A DNA stretch of 64,000 nt from BOG-908 sp963850605 (GTDB lineage Bacteria; Pseudomonadota; Alphaproteobacteria; Acetobacterales; Acetobacteraceae), in the NCBI GenBank assembly GCA_963850605.1, contig CAWKLX010000002.1:124001-188000 (forward strand), written 5' to 3'. Below, piece by piece: positions 1 to 9,631 of this stretch (within the stretch, counting starts at the first letter, position 1; every line of letters begins with the position of its first letter). A program made the translations under genes and the position numbers. Below the pieces are notes generated by a model. That model worked only from the letters and a program-made list of their open reading frames with translations. It did not search any database and was not told the origin of the DNA.

Positions 1-284
1 TTGCAGGCGACTTACGTCGCCATCAGGATCTTGCGCGCGCCTTCTACGACCTCGGCCCCGGCCGGACGCGGCAGAACCTGGCCGGCTTGATCGCGGCCGC
101 AGTGGACCGCGGTGAGCTGACGGCCGTGGACCCCACGCACGCCGCCGAGGAACTGTTCGGTATGTGGCAGGGCTTCACCAACTTCCAATTGGCCCTCGGC
201 GTCGACATCGCTGCGATCCGGGAGGGGATGCACGAACGTGTCGCCCGTGCCGTTGGAGTGTTCCTGCGCCTATACGGTCATTGA
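1..284 (+). CDS. TetR/AcrR-family regulator, C-terminal part (5' end outside window)
   Basis: The reading frame is open from the first bases (frame starting at base 3) to a TGA at 282-284, giving about 93 residues. There is no helix-turn-helix in the visible part. The all-helical composition, with the pattern AAEELFGMWQGFTNFQLALG and a final amphipathic helix ending VFLRLYGH, resembles the C-terminal ligand/dimerisation domain of TetR-family repressors (AefR-like C-terminal type). What it regulates cannot be told because the neighbours on its 5' side are missing. It converges on lpxC, leaving only about 60 bases between the two stop codons. Family assignment is from fold pattern only. Confidence 0.55.
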   Translation, partial: AGDLRRHQDLARAFYDLGPGRTRQNLAGLIAAAVDRGELTAVDPTHAAEELFGMWQGFTNFQLALGVDIAAIREGMHERVARAVGVFLRLYGH

Positions 285-344
285 GCCGCGATTTCGACAG
301 AAATCAAGATGTCGCCTTCCGCCACTACCTGCCTGTGATAAATA

Positions 345-1289
345 TCAGGCGGCTTTCGCCACCGGCGCGTAACTCTGCGACCACCCAGCCGGCTCCAACG
401 ACACCATCCGCCAGGCGGACGCATCGGTGAACAGCGCGTGCAACAGCCGGTTGTTCAGCGCGTGCCCGGTGCGGTGGGCCACGAAACGACCATGGATCGG
501 CGCCCCGGCCAGCGCCAGGTCGCCCACCGCGTCCAGCATCTTGTGGCGCACGAACTCATCCGGCGCGCGCAGGCCGGCCGGGTTCACCACGCGGGCGTCA
601 TCGACGACGACCGCATTGTCCAGATTGCCACCCAAAGCCAACCCCGCCGCCTGCATCGCCTCGATCTCGTGCAGCATGGTGAACGTGCGGGCACCCGCCA
701 GCTCGCGCCGAAACCCCTGCTCAGACAGCGACAGCGACAAAGCCTGCCGCCCGATGGCACGCGCCGAAAAATCGATGGAGAGCGCCAAGTCCAGCGTGGC
801 CCCACCGGGCCGCAGTTCGGCGAACGCCTCGCCCATGCTGACCGACACGGTGCGCAGAACCTCGATAACCTCGCGCGGCGCGGCCTGCGGCAGGCGCCCG
901 GCACAATCGATCAAGAACAGGAACGGCGCGGACGACCCGTCCAGCACGGGGATTTCCGGCCCGTCCACGGCCACCACCGCATTGTCCACACCGGTTGCGG
1001 CCAGGGCAGCCATCACATGCTCCACCGTGCCGACGCATGCTTCGGGCCGGTCGGGATGGGCGATGCGGGTGCACAGCCGCGTGTCGCTCACACGGTCGTG
1101 TCGGGCAGGTATGTCGATACCCAGATCGGTGCGGCGGAACACAATACCCGTGTCGGGCAGTGCGGGCAGCAACGAAAAACGCACCGGACGGCCACTGTGC
1201 AGCCCGGTGCCCAGGCAGGAGATAGCCGTCTTGAGCGTGTGCTGACGCGTCGCTTGGACACCAATCTTAAGCTCGGCAATGCCGTCCAT
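345..1289 (-). CDS. lpxC: UDP-3-O-acyl-N-acetylglucosamine deacetylase
   Basis: Zinc-dependent cytoplasmic deacetylase that makes the first committed step of lipid A synthesis. The 314-residue length is normal for the family. Zinc ligands are visible as H91 in the VGTVEHVMAAL motif and H249/D253 in RHKMLDAVGDLAL; E90 is the expected catalytic base and H276 (HRTGH) the second catalytic histidine. It starts at an ATG. It is the last gene of the dcw region but is separated from ftsZ by 242 bases, a space with no convincing gene, so it may have its own promoter there. The neighbouring placement of lpxC after ftsZ is the usual proteobacterial arrangement. Confidence 0.96.
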   Translation of the reverse strand: MDGIAELKIGVQATRQHTLKTAISCLGTGLHSGRPVRFSLLPALPDTGIVFRRTDLGIDIPARHDRVSDTRLCTRIAHPDRPEACVGTVEHVMAALAATGVDNAVVAVDGPEIPVLDGSSAPFLFLIDCAGRLPQAAPREVIEVLRTVSVSMGEAFAELRPGGATLDLALSIDFSARAIGRQALSLSLSEQGFRRELAGARTFTMLHEIEAMQAAGLALGGNLDNAVVVDDARVVNPAGLRAPDEFVRHKMLDAVGDLALAGAPIHGRFVAHRTGHALNNRLLHALFTDASAWRMVSLEPAGWSQSYAPVAKAA

Positions 1290-1531
1290 GCGAACCTAAC
1301 CCCCGTTGGGCGAAATGCGAGCGACCAGCGCCTGTCATCCAACCAAACGAAGCATTAACCGTTACGGCCATACCCGGCCAGTCAACCTTTATTGCCGAAT
1401 ATTTCCGAACAACCCGATGATCTTACGACATTTTTTGCAACGCTCCGCAACATCGGCCCGGCATGTTTCCGATCTGCAATCGCCCAAGGGCGGGCAAGCC
1501 CGGCCCTCAGACCCGCGATGGCGCATGAAGA

Positions 1532-2983
1532 TCAGGACTGACGGCGCAGAAACGCCGGTATTTCCAATCCGGCGGCGTCCGGTTCAGCGGCGGTCATGCG
1601 TGCCTGGGGGGCGAGAACGGCCTGCTGGGCCAGCACGCGCGGCTCCAGGCTGCGCAGGTCCGGCACCTCAGGTGCTGCCGGCTGGGGCGCTTGCCTGCGC
1701 CATGCACCCGTCACCTTGCCGAACAGGTTTGCGCGCGGCGGAGGGGCGGCCTCGGGCTGGGGCTGCGTGAACAGGGCGTGCGGCTGCACCCGGGGGGCGG
1801 CCACCGTTGCTGGGGCTGGCTGGGCAGCGGCCACGGTCTCGGCCTGCGCCTCCTCCTCCGCATACGCCACAGCCACGGCCTGACCGCCAGCGGTGGTGCG
1901 CAGCGCGGGGATCAGGTTCGGCACCGCCTGAACGCCGCCACGCGCCGGTGCGGCACCGTTGGTGGCGACCAGGCGCGGACCGGTGGCGGCCGGCTCTGCC
2001 GCCTGCTGCAGCGGCGTGTCGATCCCGGTGGCCACCACGGACACACGAATACGGCCGTTCAGGCTTTCGTCGACCGCGCTGCCGAAGATGATGTTGGCGT
2101 CTTCGGCCACTTCCTCGCGTATGCGGTTGGCCGCCTGGTCCACCTCGAACAGCGTCATGTCGTCGCCACCGGTGATGTTGATCAGCAGGCCGCGCGCGCC
2201 GGCCATGGACGTGTCCTCCAGCAGCGGGTTGCTGATCGCGGCCTCGGCGGCGCGTATGGCGCGGTTCTCGCCTTCGGATTCGCCCGTGCCCATCATGGCT
2301 TTTCCCATTTCCGCCATCACGGTGCGAATATCGGCGAAATCCAGGTTCACCAGGCCGGGCGCCACCATCAGGTCGGTGACACCACGCACGCCCATATACA
2401 GCACGTGGTCGGCCATCTTGAACGCCTCTTTCCACCCGGTCTTCTCGTTGGCTAGCCGGAAAAGATTCTGGTTGGGAATCACGATCAGCGTGTCCACGAA
2501 TTGCTGCAGCTCGGCGATCCCGGCATCGGCAGCCCGCGCACGCCGCACACCTTCGAACGTGAAAGGTTTCGTGACGACGCCAACCGTCAAAATGCCGCGC
2601 TCGCGCGCCATGCGCGCAATCACCGGAGCCGCGCCCGTACCCGTGCCACCGCCCATGCCGGCGGTGATAAAAACCATGTGGGCGCCGTCGAGGTGCCTCG
2701 CCAGTTCGTCAGCCGCTTCTTCCGCCGCCGCACGACCGATTTCCGGCTTGGCACCGGCACCCAAACCCTGCGTCAGATGCGGCCCGAGCTGGATGCGCCG
2801 GTCGGACCGGCTATGCATCAGCTGCTGCGCGTCCGTGTTGGCGACAACAAAGTCCACGCCCTGCAAATTGAGCTGGATCATGTTGTCTACGGCGTTCGTG
2901 CCGCCGCCGCCCACGCCCACAACCGTGATGCGCGGCGTGAAATCCGTGTGCAGCGTTTTGGGGATCGTCAGGTTCAGCGTCAT
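1532..2983 (-). CDS. ftsZ: cell division GTPase FtsZ
   Basis: Tubulin-like GTPase that polymerises into the Z ring at midcell. The 483-residue protein shows the N-terminal nucleotide motif GVGGGGTNAVDNM (about residues 23-35), the tubulin signature GGGTGTG at 111-117 and the T7-loop NLDFAD at 213-218 that completes the GTPase site of the next subunit. A long Ala/Pro-rich linker (about 320-465) leads to the conserved C-terminal peptide IPAFLRRQS that binds FtsA. It begins at an ATG with a GGGAGA ribosome site just upstream. It is intact although ftsA and the five genes before it are frameshifted, so the read errors are local. It lies 54 bases after ftsA. Confidence 0.98.
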   Translation of the reverse strand: MTLNLTIPKTLHTDFTPRITVVGVGGGGTNAVDNMIQLNLQGVDFVVANTDAQQLMHSRSDRRIQLGPHLTQGLGAGAKPEIGRAAAEEAADELARHLDGAHMVFITAGMGGGTGTGAAPVIARMARERGILTVGVVTKPFTFEGVRRARAADAGIAELQQFVDTLIVIPNQNLFRLANEKTGWKEAFKMADHVLYMGVRGVTDLMVAPGLVNLDFADIRTVMAEMGKAMMGTGESEGENRAIRAAEAAISNPLLEDTSMAGARGLLINITGGDDMTLFEVDQAANRIREEVAEDANIIFGSAVDESLNGRIRVSVVATGIDTPLQQAAEPAATGPRLVATNGAAPARGGVQAVPNLIPALRTTAGGQAVAVAYAEEEAQAETVAAAQPAPATVAAPRVQPHALFTQPQPEAAPPPRANLFGKVTGAWRRQAPQPAAPEVPDLRSLEPRVLAQQAVLAPQARMTAAEPDAAGLEIPAFLRRQS

Positions 2984-3037
2984 CGTGGTCTCCCGTTCGT
3001 TGGTTCGGCGTAAGCCAGGCGTGTGCTGCGCTGCGGG

Positions 3038-4346
3038 TCAGACCCGTTCGCGCAGGAAATCGACGATCCGCCGCACCAGGCCCCTGGGCCTGTCCGCGTC
3101 GAGATCGATATTGTGAAGCGAGCGCCCCTCGCCCGCGGCCCAGGACAGCAAGCCGATGGCGGTGGAAAAGGCGGGTCCGCCAGCCGCTTCGGGCAGCCCG
3201 CGCATGCTGGCGGGACGGCCGAGACGAACCTGGCGGCCCAGCACGCGCGCGGCCAAGTCGCGCACGCCGACCAGTTGGCTGGCGCCGCCGGTCAGCACCA
3301 CGCGATTGCCGGCGGCACGGCCCAGCCCCGCACCGTCCAGCCGGTCGCGCACCATCTCGAACGTTTCTTCCAGCCGCGGCTCTGATGATACCCACCACCA
3401 TGCTTCGCGGGATCTTGGCGAACTGGTGGTCTTCCTCGCCGATCAGCTGGACCGCAAGGATTTCGCGTTCGTCATCCGGGACTCGCGTGCGCATTGCCAT
3501 ACAGCGTTTTCAGCCGCTCCGCATTGTCGATCGGGGTGGACAGCACGCCGGCGATGTCGCGCGTCACGTGCTGGCCACCCACCGGCACCTGCGCGGTGTG
3601 CAGCAACTGGCCTTCGCCGAACACGGCAAGGCTCGTGGTGCCGCCGCCCATGTCGATAACGGTGGCGCCAAGCTCGCGCTCGTCATCGACCAGGCAGGAC
3701 AAGCCGGACGGCGAAAGGCGCCGACACCACCTCGCTGATTTCCAGATCGCAGCGCCCGACCGCGGCGCCCAGATTGCGCAGCGCCATGGACAGCGCATCG
3801 ACCACGTGCAGCCGCGCGGAAAGCTGTTCGCAATGATGGCCGCGCGGATCGGCCACGCCCTGCGTTTCATCGACGGAGAAACTGACCGGCAGCGAATGGA
3901 TCGTCTCGCGGCCTTCGGTCACGGCACGGGCGCGGCCTTCGGTGATGACGCGGCGCACATCCGCCTCGCTCACCTGCCGGCCGCCGACCGGCCATTGCAC
4001 GTTGAACAGCCGCTATTCCGGGTGCCCGCAGGACAAATTCACGGTCACGCTGCGCAGCCGGTAATCCGCCATCTCCTCGGCCATGCGCGACAGCGGCGCG
4101 GATGGCGCGCTCGGCCTCGTCCAGATCGGTGATGCCGCCGCCGCGCACGCCGCGCGATCGCGTAAAACCGCTGCCCAGCGCACGCAGCGTGCCGTCCGAC
4201 TCGGTGCGGCCGATCAGGCATGCGATTTTCGTGCTGCCGATGTCCAGCACGCCGAACGGTCCGGCGCGCAGGTTGCGCGGCGCGCGGCGGCGGATCGGGC
4301 GGCATGGCGGGCGGCAGGACCTGGCGCGGCGAGACATCTCGTTCAT
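3038..4346 (-). CDS. ftsA: cell division protein FtsA (frameshifted in this sequence)
   Basis: Actin-like ATPase that tethers FtsZ to the membrane. The protein is recognisable only by joining frames: an N-terminal piece with GVLDIGSTKIACLIGR, a middle piece with RETIHSLPVSFSVDETQG, then VIDMGGGTTSLAVFGEG and VPVGGQHVTRDIAGVLSTP, and a C-terminal piece with VVLTGGASQL. Four single extra bases, near 4085, 3710, 3477 and 3383, explain the shifts: removing them gives the expected joins (for example ASPDDERE and IIEPRLEE). A TAG at 4013-4015 in the repaired frame also needs a substitution (probably TCG). The ATG at 4346 has a GGAGAG site and overlaps the ftsQ stop. Sequencing error is much more likely than loss of an essential gene. 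Confidence 0.85.
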
Positions 4347-5247
4347 GTCGCTCTCCTGCCCGGCGTGTCCTGCGCCGGCGGCGGGGGCGGGACTGCCCAG
4401 CTTCGACTCGAGGCTTGCCATCCTGTTTCGCGTCGGGGGAAGCGGGAATTGTGGGTCGCGCGCGAACGGCCAGCCGGTCGGGCAGGCGCATATCGACGAA
4501 CACCAGCGGGCGGTCGAGCAAGCTGTTGCGTCAATTGCAAATCGGCTAGACGCGACAGCGCGGCGCGCCTCGTGCCCCTCCGGCAGCATGACAGTCACGT
4601 TGTTCTTCAGCTGCAGGTTCCAGCGCCGCTCGCCGACGCGCACGATGGCGGCGACCCTGCCGCGGATATCGGGCACTGCGCCCAAGCCGTCGAGCATGTC
4701 GGCGGCATGCGCGGGCGCGCCCTGCCCCACCACCAGCGGCAGGTCGGTGAAGTTCGCCACATCCTCGTTGGTGACCACCTCGCCGTCGCGGTCGATCAAC
4801 TGGAATTTGCCTTGATACTGCCAGATGGCGAACGGACGGCGTTCGGTGAGCATCGACATAGATCGTTCCCGGCAGCCGCCGCTCGACGGCGACATGCTCC
4901 ACCCAGGACAGCGATCTCGATACGCTCGCGCGCGCCTTCGACGGAAAAGCCCAGTATGGGATCACCCGGGCTGACGCCCAGTGCCGCCCGCAGCAGCGGC
5001 TCCGGCGTGTTCTGCCGACCATCGATCCGGATTTCCTGCACGCGCAGATCGATCGCACGCGCCAAAACGTTGCTCCAGCAACGCGACCGTGCCGCCAGTC
5101 TGCGCGGAGTGCGCGACTGTCACACCGACCATGACCAGCACGAAGCCCGACACCGCCCACACGGCCAGGCGGATATTGCGCCGGCTGCCGGCGCGCCAGC
5201 AGCTTCCACCGGTTGGGCCGCGCGATCTCGCGTCTCACACGCGGCAT
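4343..5247 (-). CDS. ftsQ: cell division protein FtsQ (multiply frameshifted in this sequence)
   Basis: Single-pass division protein with a POTRA domain that links early and late divisome proteins. Joined pieces give a basic N-terminus (MPRVRREIARPNRWKLL), a membrane segment (WAVSGFVLVMVGVTVA), the POTRA-like stretch IRIDGRQNTPEPLLRAALG, then ERRPFAIWQYQGKFQLIDRD and a C-terminal part with RPLVFVDMRLPDRLAV. About seven one-base insertions, near 5190, 5065, 4923, 4862, 4570, 4520 and 4430, explain the frame changes. The ATG at 5247 overlaps the end of ddl by 13 bases, and the TGA at 4343-4345 overlaps the ftsA start. Identity rests on order in the operon and on these pieces. Confidence 0.8.
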
Positions 5248-6155
5248 GCCGCGTGCTCCACCATCCAGGCGCACAAAGCCGGAAACGCGATGCCGCAATA
5301 CGCCGCCTGTTCCGGCAGCAGCGACGTGGGCGTCAGGCCGGGCTGCGTGTTGACTTCCAGCAGCACCAGCCGGCCCGGCTCGCCACCCGTGTCGTCATAC
5401 CGGAAATCCGCGCGCGTCGCGCCGCGGCAGCCCAGCGCCCGATGCGCGGCCAGCGCCATGTCCAACGCTGCGCGATGCGCGGCGTCGATGCAGCACCGCC
5501 GGCAGCACGTGTCGTGAGCCGCCTTCGGCATATTTGCTTTCGTAATCGTAGAAGGCGTGGGATGCGGAGATTTCCGTCACGGTCAACGCACGGTCGCCCA
5601 TCACGCCGACGGTCAGCTCGCGGCCAGGCACGAACTCCTCAACCAGCATCTGATGCCCGAACGACCATTCGGCGACGAGCTGGCTTCGGTTATCGTCACC
5701 ATGGCGCAGGATGTGTACGCCGACGGAGGAGCCCTCGTTCAGAGGTTTCACCACATAGGGACGGGGCAGCGGATCGTGCCGCTCCAGTTCCGCAATCTCG
5801 ATGACGCGCCCGGCGGCGATCGGCAAGCCGGCGGCCGCCAGCACAGCGCGGCTGGCCGCCTTGTCCATGGCCAGTGCGGAGGCGCGCACGCCGGAATGCG
5901 TATAGGGGATCCGTAGCCAATCCAGCACGCCCTGGATGACGCCATCCTCGCCGAAACGGCCATGCAGAGCATTGAACACAGCGTCGGGTTTCGGATCGAG
6001 CGCGCGATGACAGCGGCCAGAGTCCTGCGCCGACCTCGACCGGCGCCACATCGTAATCCGGCCCCGCGCAACGCCGCGATCACCTGCAGGCCGCTTGACA
6101 GGCTGACCTCGCGTTCGGCCGAAATGCCGCCGTACAGCACGGCCACGCGCTTCAT
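5235..6155 (-). CDS. ddl: D-alanine--D-alanine ligase (frameshifted in this sequence)
   Basis: ATP-grasp enzyme that joins two D-alanines for the peptidoglycan stem peptide. It starts with VAVLYGGISAEREVSLSSG, continues in another frame with AVFNALHGRFGEDGVIQG, VVKPLNEGSSVGVHI and ELTVGVMGDRAL, and ends in a third frame with LVLLEVNTQPGLTP, the metal- and product-binding end of the family. Three single-base insertions, near 6053, 6010 and 5508, account for the breaks, and the total length (921 bases) is a multiple of three, as three insertions would leave it. The ATG at 6155 overlaps the murB stop in an ATGA. Confidence 0.88.
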
Positions 6156-7099
6156 ACGCACCACCTCCGGCCGCACGCCGGGCACGCCGATGCGCTTGAT
6201 TTCCCAAACAAGCGTAATGCCGCTCGATGCATGCACGCGCCTGCGCACTTCCTCGCCCAAACCTTCAAGATCGGCCGCAGTGGCGGTGCCGGTGTTGAAC
6301 AGGAAATTGCAATGCTTTTCGGAGACTTGTGCCCCGCCGCGCACCAAGCCGCGGCAGCCGGCAGCATCGATCAGTTCCCACGCTTTCGCGCCATCCGGGT
6401 TGCGGAAGGTGGAACCGCCTGTGCGGGCGCTTACAGGCTGCGTCGCTTCGCGGCTGGCTGCGTATGTCCGCCATGCGCGCGCCAATGGCGGCGGCGGTCG
6501 CCGGCGCGGCGCTGAAACCGTGCGCGAACCACAACGCATTCGGGCGGCAGGCCGGAATGGCGGTAGCGAAAACCCGATCTCCCCTGCGGCCAGTCGAAGC
6601 AACTCGCCTTGCCGAGTCACGATCTCCGCCCAATCAAGCGTATTGACGACATCGCCGCCATAGGCGCCTGCGTTCATCGCTACCGCGCCGCCGATGGCGC
6701 CCGGGATGCCGGACAGGAATTCCAGGCCGGTGAGTCCTGCCTGCGCGGCATGCTCGGCCACGGTCGCATCAAGTGCCGCGGCACCGGCGACCACGCCATC
6801 GGACGTCCATCTCGATGTCGCTGAAGCCCCGTGCCAGACGGATGACGAGGCCGGCACAATCCCGCCATCGCGAACGATAAGGTTGGACGCGGCACCGATC
6901 ACCGTTACCGGAACGTCCAGCGGCAGCGTGCCCAGAAATGCCTGACAAATCTGCACGTGTTTGCCGGTCGTAACAGGATTTCCGCCATACCACCAACGCG
7001 AAACCACGGTTTGCTGTGCCAATGGCGCGTTCGCCTGCACGCGGCCCGCCGTCGGCGGCAACGTATCCAGATGACCGCCGCGGCGCGCGCGACCATCAT
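6152..7099 (-). CDS. murB: UDP-N-acetylenolpyruvoylglucosamine reductase (frameshifted in this sequence)
   Basis: FAD- and NADPH-dependent enzyme that reduces UDP-GlcNAc-enolpyruvate to UDP-MurNAc. Fragments in different frames give WFRVGGMAEILLRPA, VTVIGAASNLIVRDGGI, LTGLEFLSGIPGAIGGAVAM (the FAD-binding core), GGSTFRNPDGAKAWELIDAA with the catalytic serine, and a C-terminal SEKHCNFLFNTG. Paired shifts that restore the frame are seen near 7000/6960 and 6870/6810, and others near 6590, 6450 and 6160. The ATG at 7099 overlaps the murC stop; the true N-terminus is uncertain because of the errors. The end at 6152 assumes the ATGA overlap with ddl. Confidence 0.85.
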
Positions 7100-8528
7100 G
7101 CCGCACCACCCGCACGACGACGCGGCGCCTGCAACGCGGCCAGTTGTGACGGCAGCGCGTGCGCCCACGCCGTGATGTTACCCGCACCCAAACACACGAC
7201 GAAATCACCGGGTTTCGCAATGGCATGCACCATCTCAGCCAGATGGTCGGGTTGGCCAGCGGCACCACACTGCGATGGCCACTTGCCCGTAGCCCATCAA
7301 CCAGCCCATCGCGGTCGATGCCCTCCAAGGGCTTCTCGCCAGCCGCATAAACATCGGCCACGATTACCGTGCCCGCATCGTTCATGCAGGTGCAGAACTC
7401 CGTAAATAGCGAAGCAAGCCGCGAATAGCGATGCGGTTGCACAATGGCGACCACGTCGCGCGCGCCCGCCTGCCGCGCCGCCTTCAGCACCGCCGCGATC
7501 TCAACCGGATGGTGGCCGTAGTCATCGATGACCGTAATGCCGCCAACTTCGCCCGTCTTGGTGAAACGCCGCTTCACGCCACGGAACCGGCGAAAGCGCA
7601 GCTTCAGCGTCTGGTCATCGATCTCCATCTCGAACCCGACCGCCACCGCCGCCAGCGCGTTCTGCACATTATGCTGGCCCAGCATGCGCAGACGAAATGG
7701 CCCCATGCGACGGCCACGCCCGCTGAACCGATCGGTGACGGCGACTTCGAACGTGGCGCCCAGCTTGTCTGCACGCAGGTTTCCGCCGCGTATGTCGGCC
7801 TGCGGCGAAAAGCCGTAGGTGACGATTCGCCGATCCATGCGGGGGATCATCGCCTGCACCGCTGGGTGGTCGATGCACAGCACGGCAAAACCATAGAAAG
7901 GGATGTTGCCTACGAACTGGTCGTAGCCCGCGGTCATCGATTCCGCTGACCCCCAATGGTCCAGGTGCTCCGGATCCATGTTGGTGACCACGGCAATCGT
8001 CGCAGGCAGCCGCAGGAAACTTCCGTCACTCTCGTCGGCTTCGACAACCATCCAGTCGCCCGCACCCATGCGCGTGTTGCTGCCATAGGCCTCGATGATC
8101 CCGCCATTGATCACTGTCGGGTCGAGCCTCGCGGCCTCCAGCACGGCGGCAACCAGGCTCGTCGTCGTCGTCTTGCCATGCGTGCCGCCAATCGCGATGG
8201 ACCAGCGCAACCGCATCAGCTCGGCCAGCATCTCGGCGCGGCGCACCACCGGGATCAGATGCTGACGAGCACTGACGACTTCCGGATTGTCGGCGCTTAC
8301 GGCGGTCGAGTCACGACAACCTGGGCATCTCCGAAATTTGACGCGTCATGGCCGATGCTGACATGAATGCCTTGGGCGCGCAGCCGGCGGACGTTCGCAT
8401 TGTCGGCGATGTCGCTGCCCTGCACTGCGTACCCCAGCGTGTGCAGCACCTCGGCGATGCCCGGACATGCCGATCCCGCCGATGCCGACAAAATGGATCT
8501 TGCCGATGCTGAGTGGCAGCGCCCTCAT
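7096..8528 (-). CDS. murC: UDP-N-acetylmuramate--L-alanine ligase (frameshifted in this sequence)
   Basis: Mur ligase that adds L-alanine to UDP-MurNAc. The central part is intact: GGTHGKTTTTSLVAAVL (ATP loop), EADESDGSFLRL, VVTNMDPEHLDHWG and VIDDYGHHPVEIAAVL. The N-terminal IGKIHFVGIGGIGMSG is cut by one extra G near 8460, another shift lies near 8305, and a missing base near 7225 displaces the C-terminus KPGDFVVCLGAGNITAWAH. After repair the reading frame ends at the TGA 7096-7098. ATG at 8528 overlaps the murG stop (ATGA). This is the clearest case in the region where a deletion, not an insertion, is needed. Confidence 0.92.
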
Positions 8529-9631
8529 CGCGGGATCTCCTTTTCGGCGCCTACACATTCGACCGTATCGGCCAAAGCGGAGGCGGCGTCGGGACGACCG
8601 CACGCGGCTATCCGCGCGCCGGTCGCGCGCGCCGCATCGGGTTCGGCGATCAGCTCCGTCAGCAACTCCGCCAGACGCTGCGGCGTGAACTCGGATTGCG
8701 GCACCACGCGCGCGCCGTCCAACGCGCGGGCATTCGCCATCTGGTGGTTGTCGATCGCACCTGGCAGCGGCACCAGGATCGCCGGCCGACCCACCACGGC
8801 CAACTCCGCGCAGGTGGATGCACCGGCGCGCGCGACGATGATATGGGCGGCCGACAATCGCGCAGCCATGTCGGTGAAAAACGGTGCGAGCACGGCCTGC
8901 ACGCCGGCCGCTGTGTAGGCAGCGCCAACGCGGGCCAGGTCCTCCACGCGGCATTGCTGGACTATGCGCATGTCGGCCCGCATGTGGTCGGGTAGCAGCG
9001 CCACCGCATCGGGCACCACGTCGCTGAACACTCGCGCGCCGAGCGAACCGCCTGACACCAGAAGCGACGTTCGGTCTGTCGGATACGCGGGCACGCCGGC
9101 GAGTGCCGCGATCGCAGGGCGTACCGGATTGCCGGTCACGACGCAACGAACGCCCTGCGGCACAGCTTGCGTGTGTTGGAACCCGAGCGCCAGTACGTCC
9201 GCAAGCCGCGCGCAGGAACGGTTGGCCCGGCCAAGCACCGCATTCTGTTCATGCAGCACGATCGCGGGTCGGTGGCGGAGCAGCCGCGCCGCGAGCACGG
9301 GAGGCACGCAAGGATAGCCGCCAAATCCCACTACGACGCTCGCATTCAGCTCCGACAGGATGCGGCGCGCCTGCACGACACCGGCGGCCAGCGACGCCAG
9401 CGCACGCGCGCCGCGCACCATGCCGCGCCCGGCGATTCCGGCACCATGCACCACGTGATGTTCCAGGCCGGAGAACACCGGACCGAGGCGCCCGATCGTG
9501 CGCCTATCCGTCATCAGCACCACGCGATGTCCGCGCGCGACCAAGGCCTGCGCAAGCGCTTCGGCCGGAAAGAAATGTCCGCCAGTGCCGCCGGCGGCGA
9601 TCACAATGGGGCGCACCGCCGGCCCCCTCAC
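8525..9631 (-). CDS. murG: undecaprenyl-PP-MurNAc-pentapeptide N-acetylglucosaminyltransferase
   Basis: Peripheral membrane glycosyltransferase that converts lipid I to lipid II. The intact 368-residue protein has the N-terminal glycine loop AAGGTGGHFFPAEALA, the second loop VVGFGGYPCVPPV, the motif VTGNPVRP at the domain hinge and the UDP-GlcNAc site SGGSLGARVF with AGASTCAELAVVGRPAILVP. It starts at a GTG that overlaps the ftsW stop (GTGA), and its stop overlaps the murC start. No frameshift is seen here, which marks the upper edge of the error-rich stretch. Confidence 0.97.
   Translation of the reverse strand: MRGPAVRPIVIAAGGTGGHFFPAEALAQALVARGHRVVLMTDRRTIGRLGPVFSGLEHHVVHGAGIAGRGMVRGARALASLAAGVVQARRILSELNASVVVGFGGYPCVPPVLAARLLRHRPAIVLHEQNAVLGRANRSCARLADVLALGFQHTQAVPQGVRCVVTGNPVRPAIAALAGVPAYPTDRTSLLVSGGSLGARVFSDVVPDAVALLPDHMRADMRIVQQCRVEDLARVGAAYTAAGVQAVLAPFFTDMAARLSAAHIIVARAGASTCAELAVVGRPAILVPLPGAIDNHQMANARALDGARVVPQSEFTPQRLAELLTELIAEPDAARATGARIAACGRPDAASALADTVECVGAEKEIPR

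Noticed and set aside
331..350. A short inverted repeat (TGATA/TATCA) at the lpxC stop as terminator
   Set aside because: Stem is weak and has no following T-run; could be chance.
1290..1531. Possible small gene between lpxC and ftsZ
   Set aside because: Only frames that run on as shadows of ftsZ; no start with ribosome site. Treated as promoter space.
3383..8460. Programmed frameshifting or recoding in dcw genes
   Set aside because: Breaks are too many, at unrelated positions, and lack slippery heptamers with structured RNA; one extra base fits nearly all of them.
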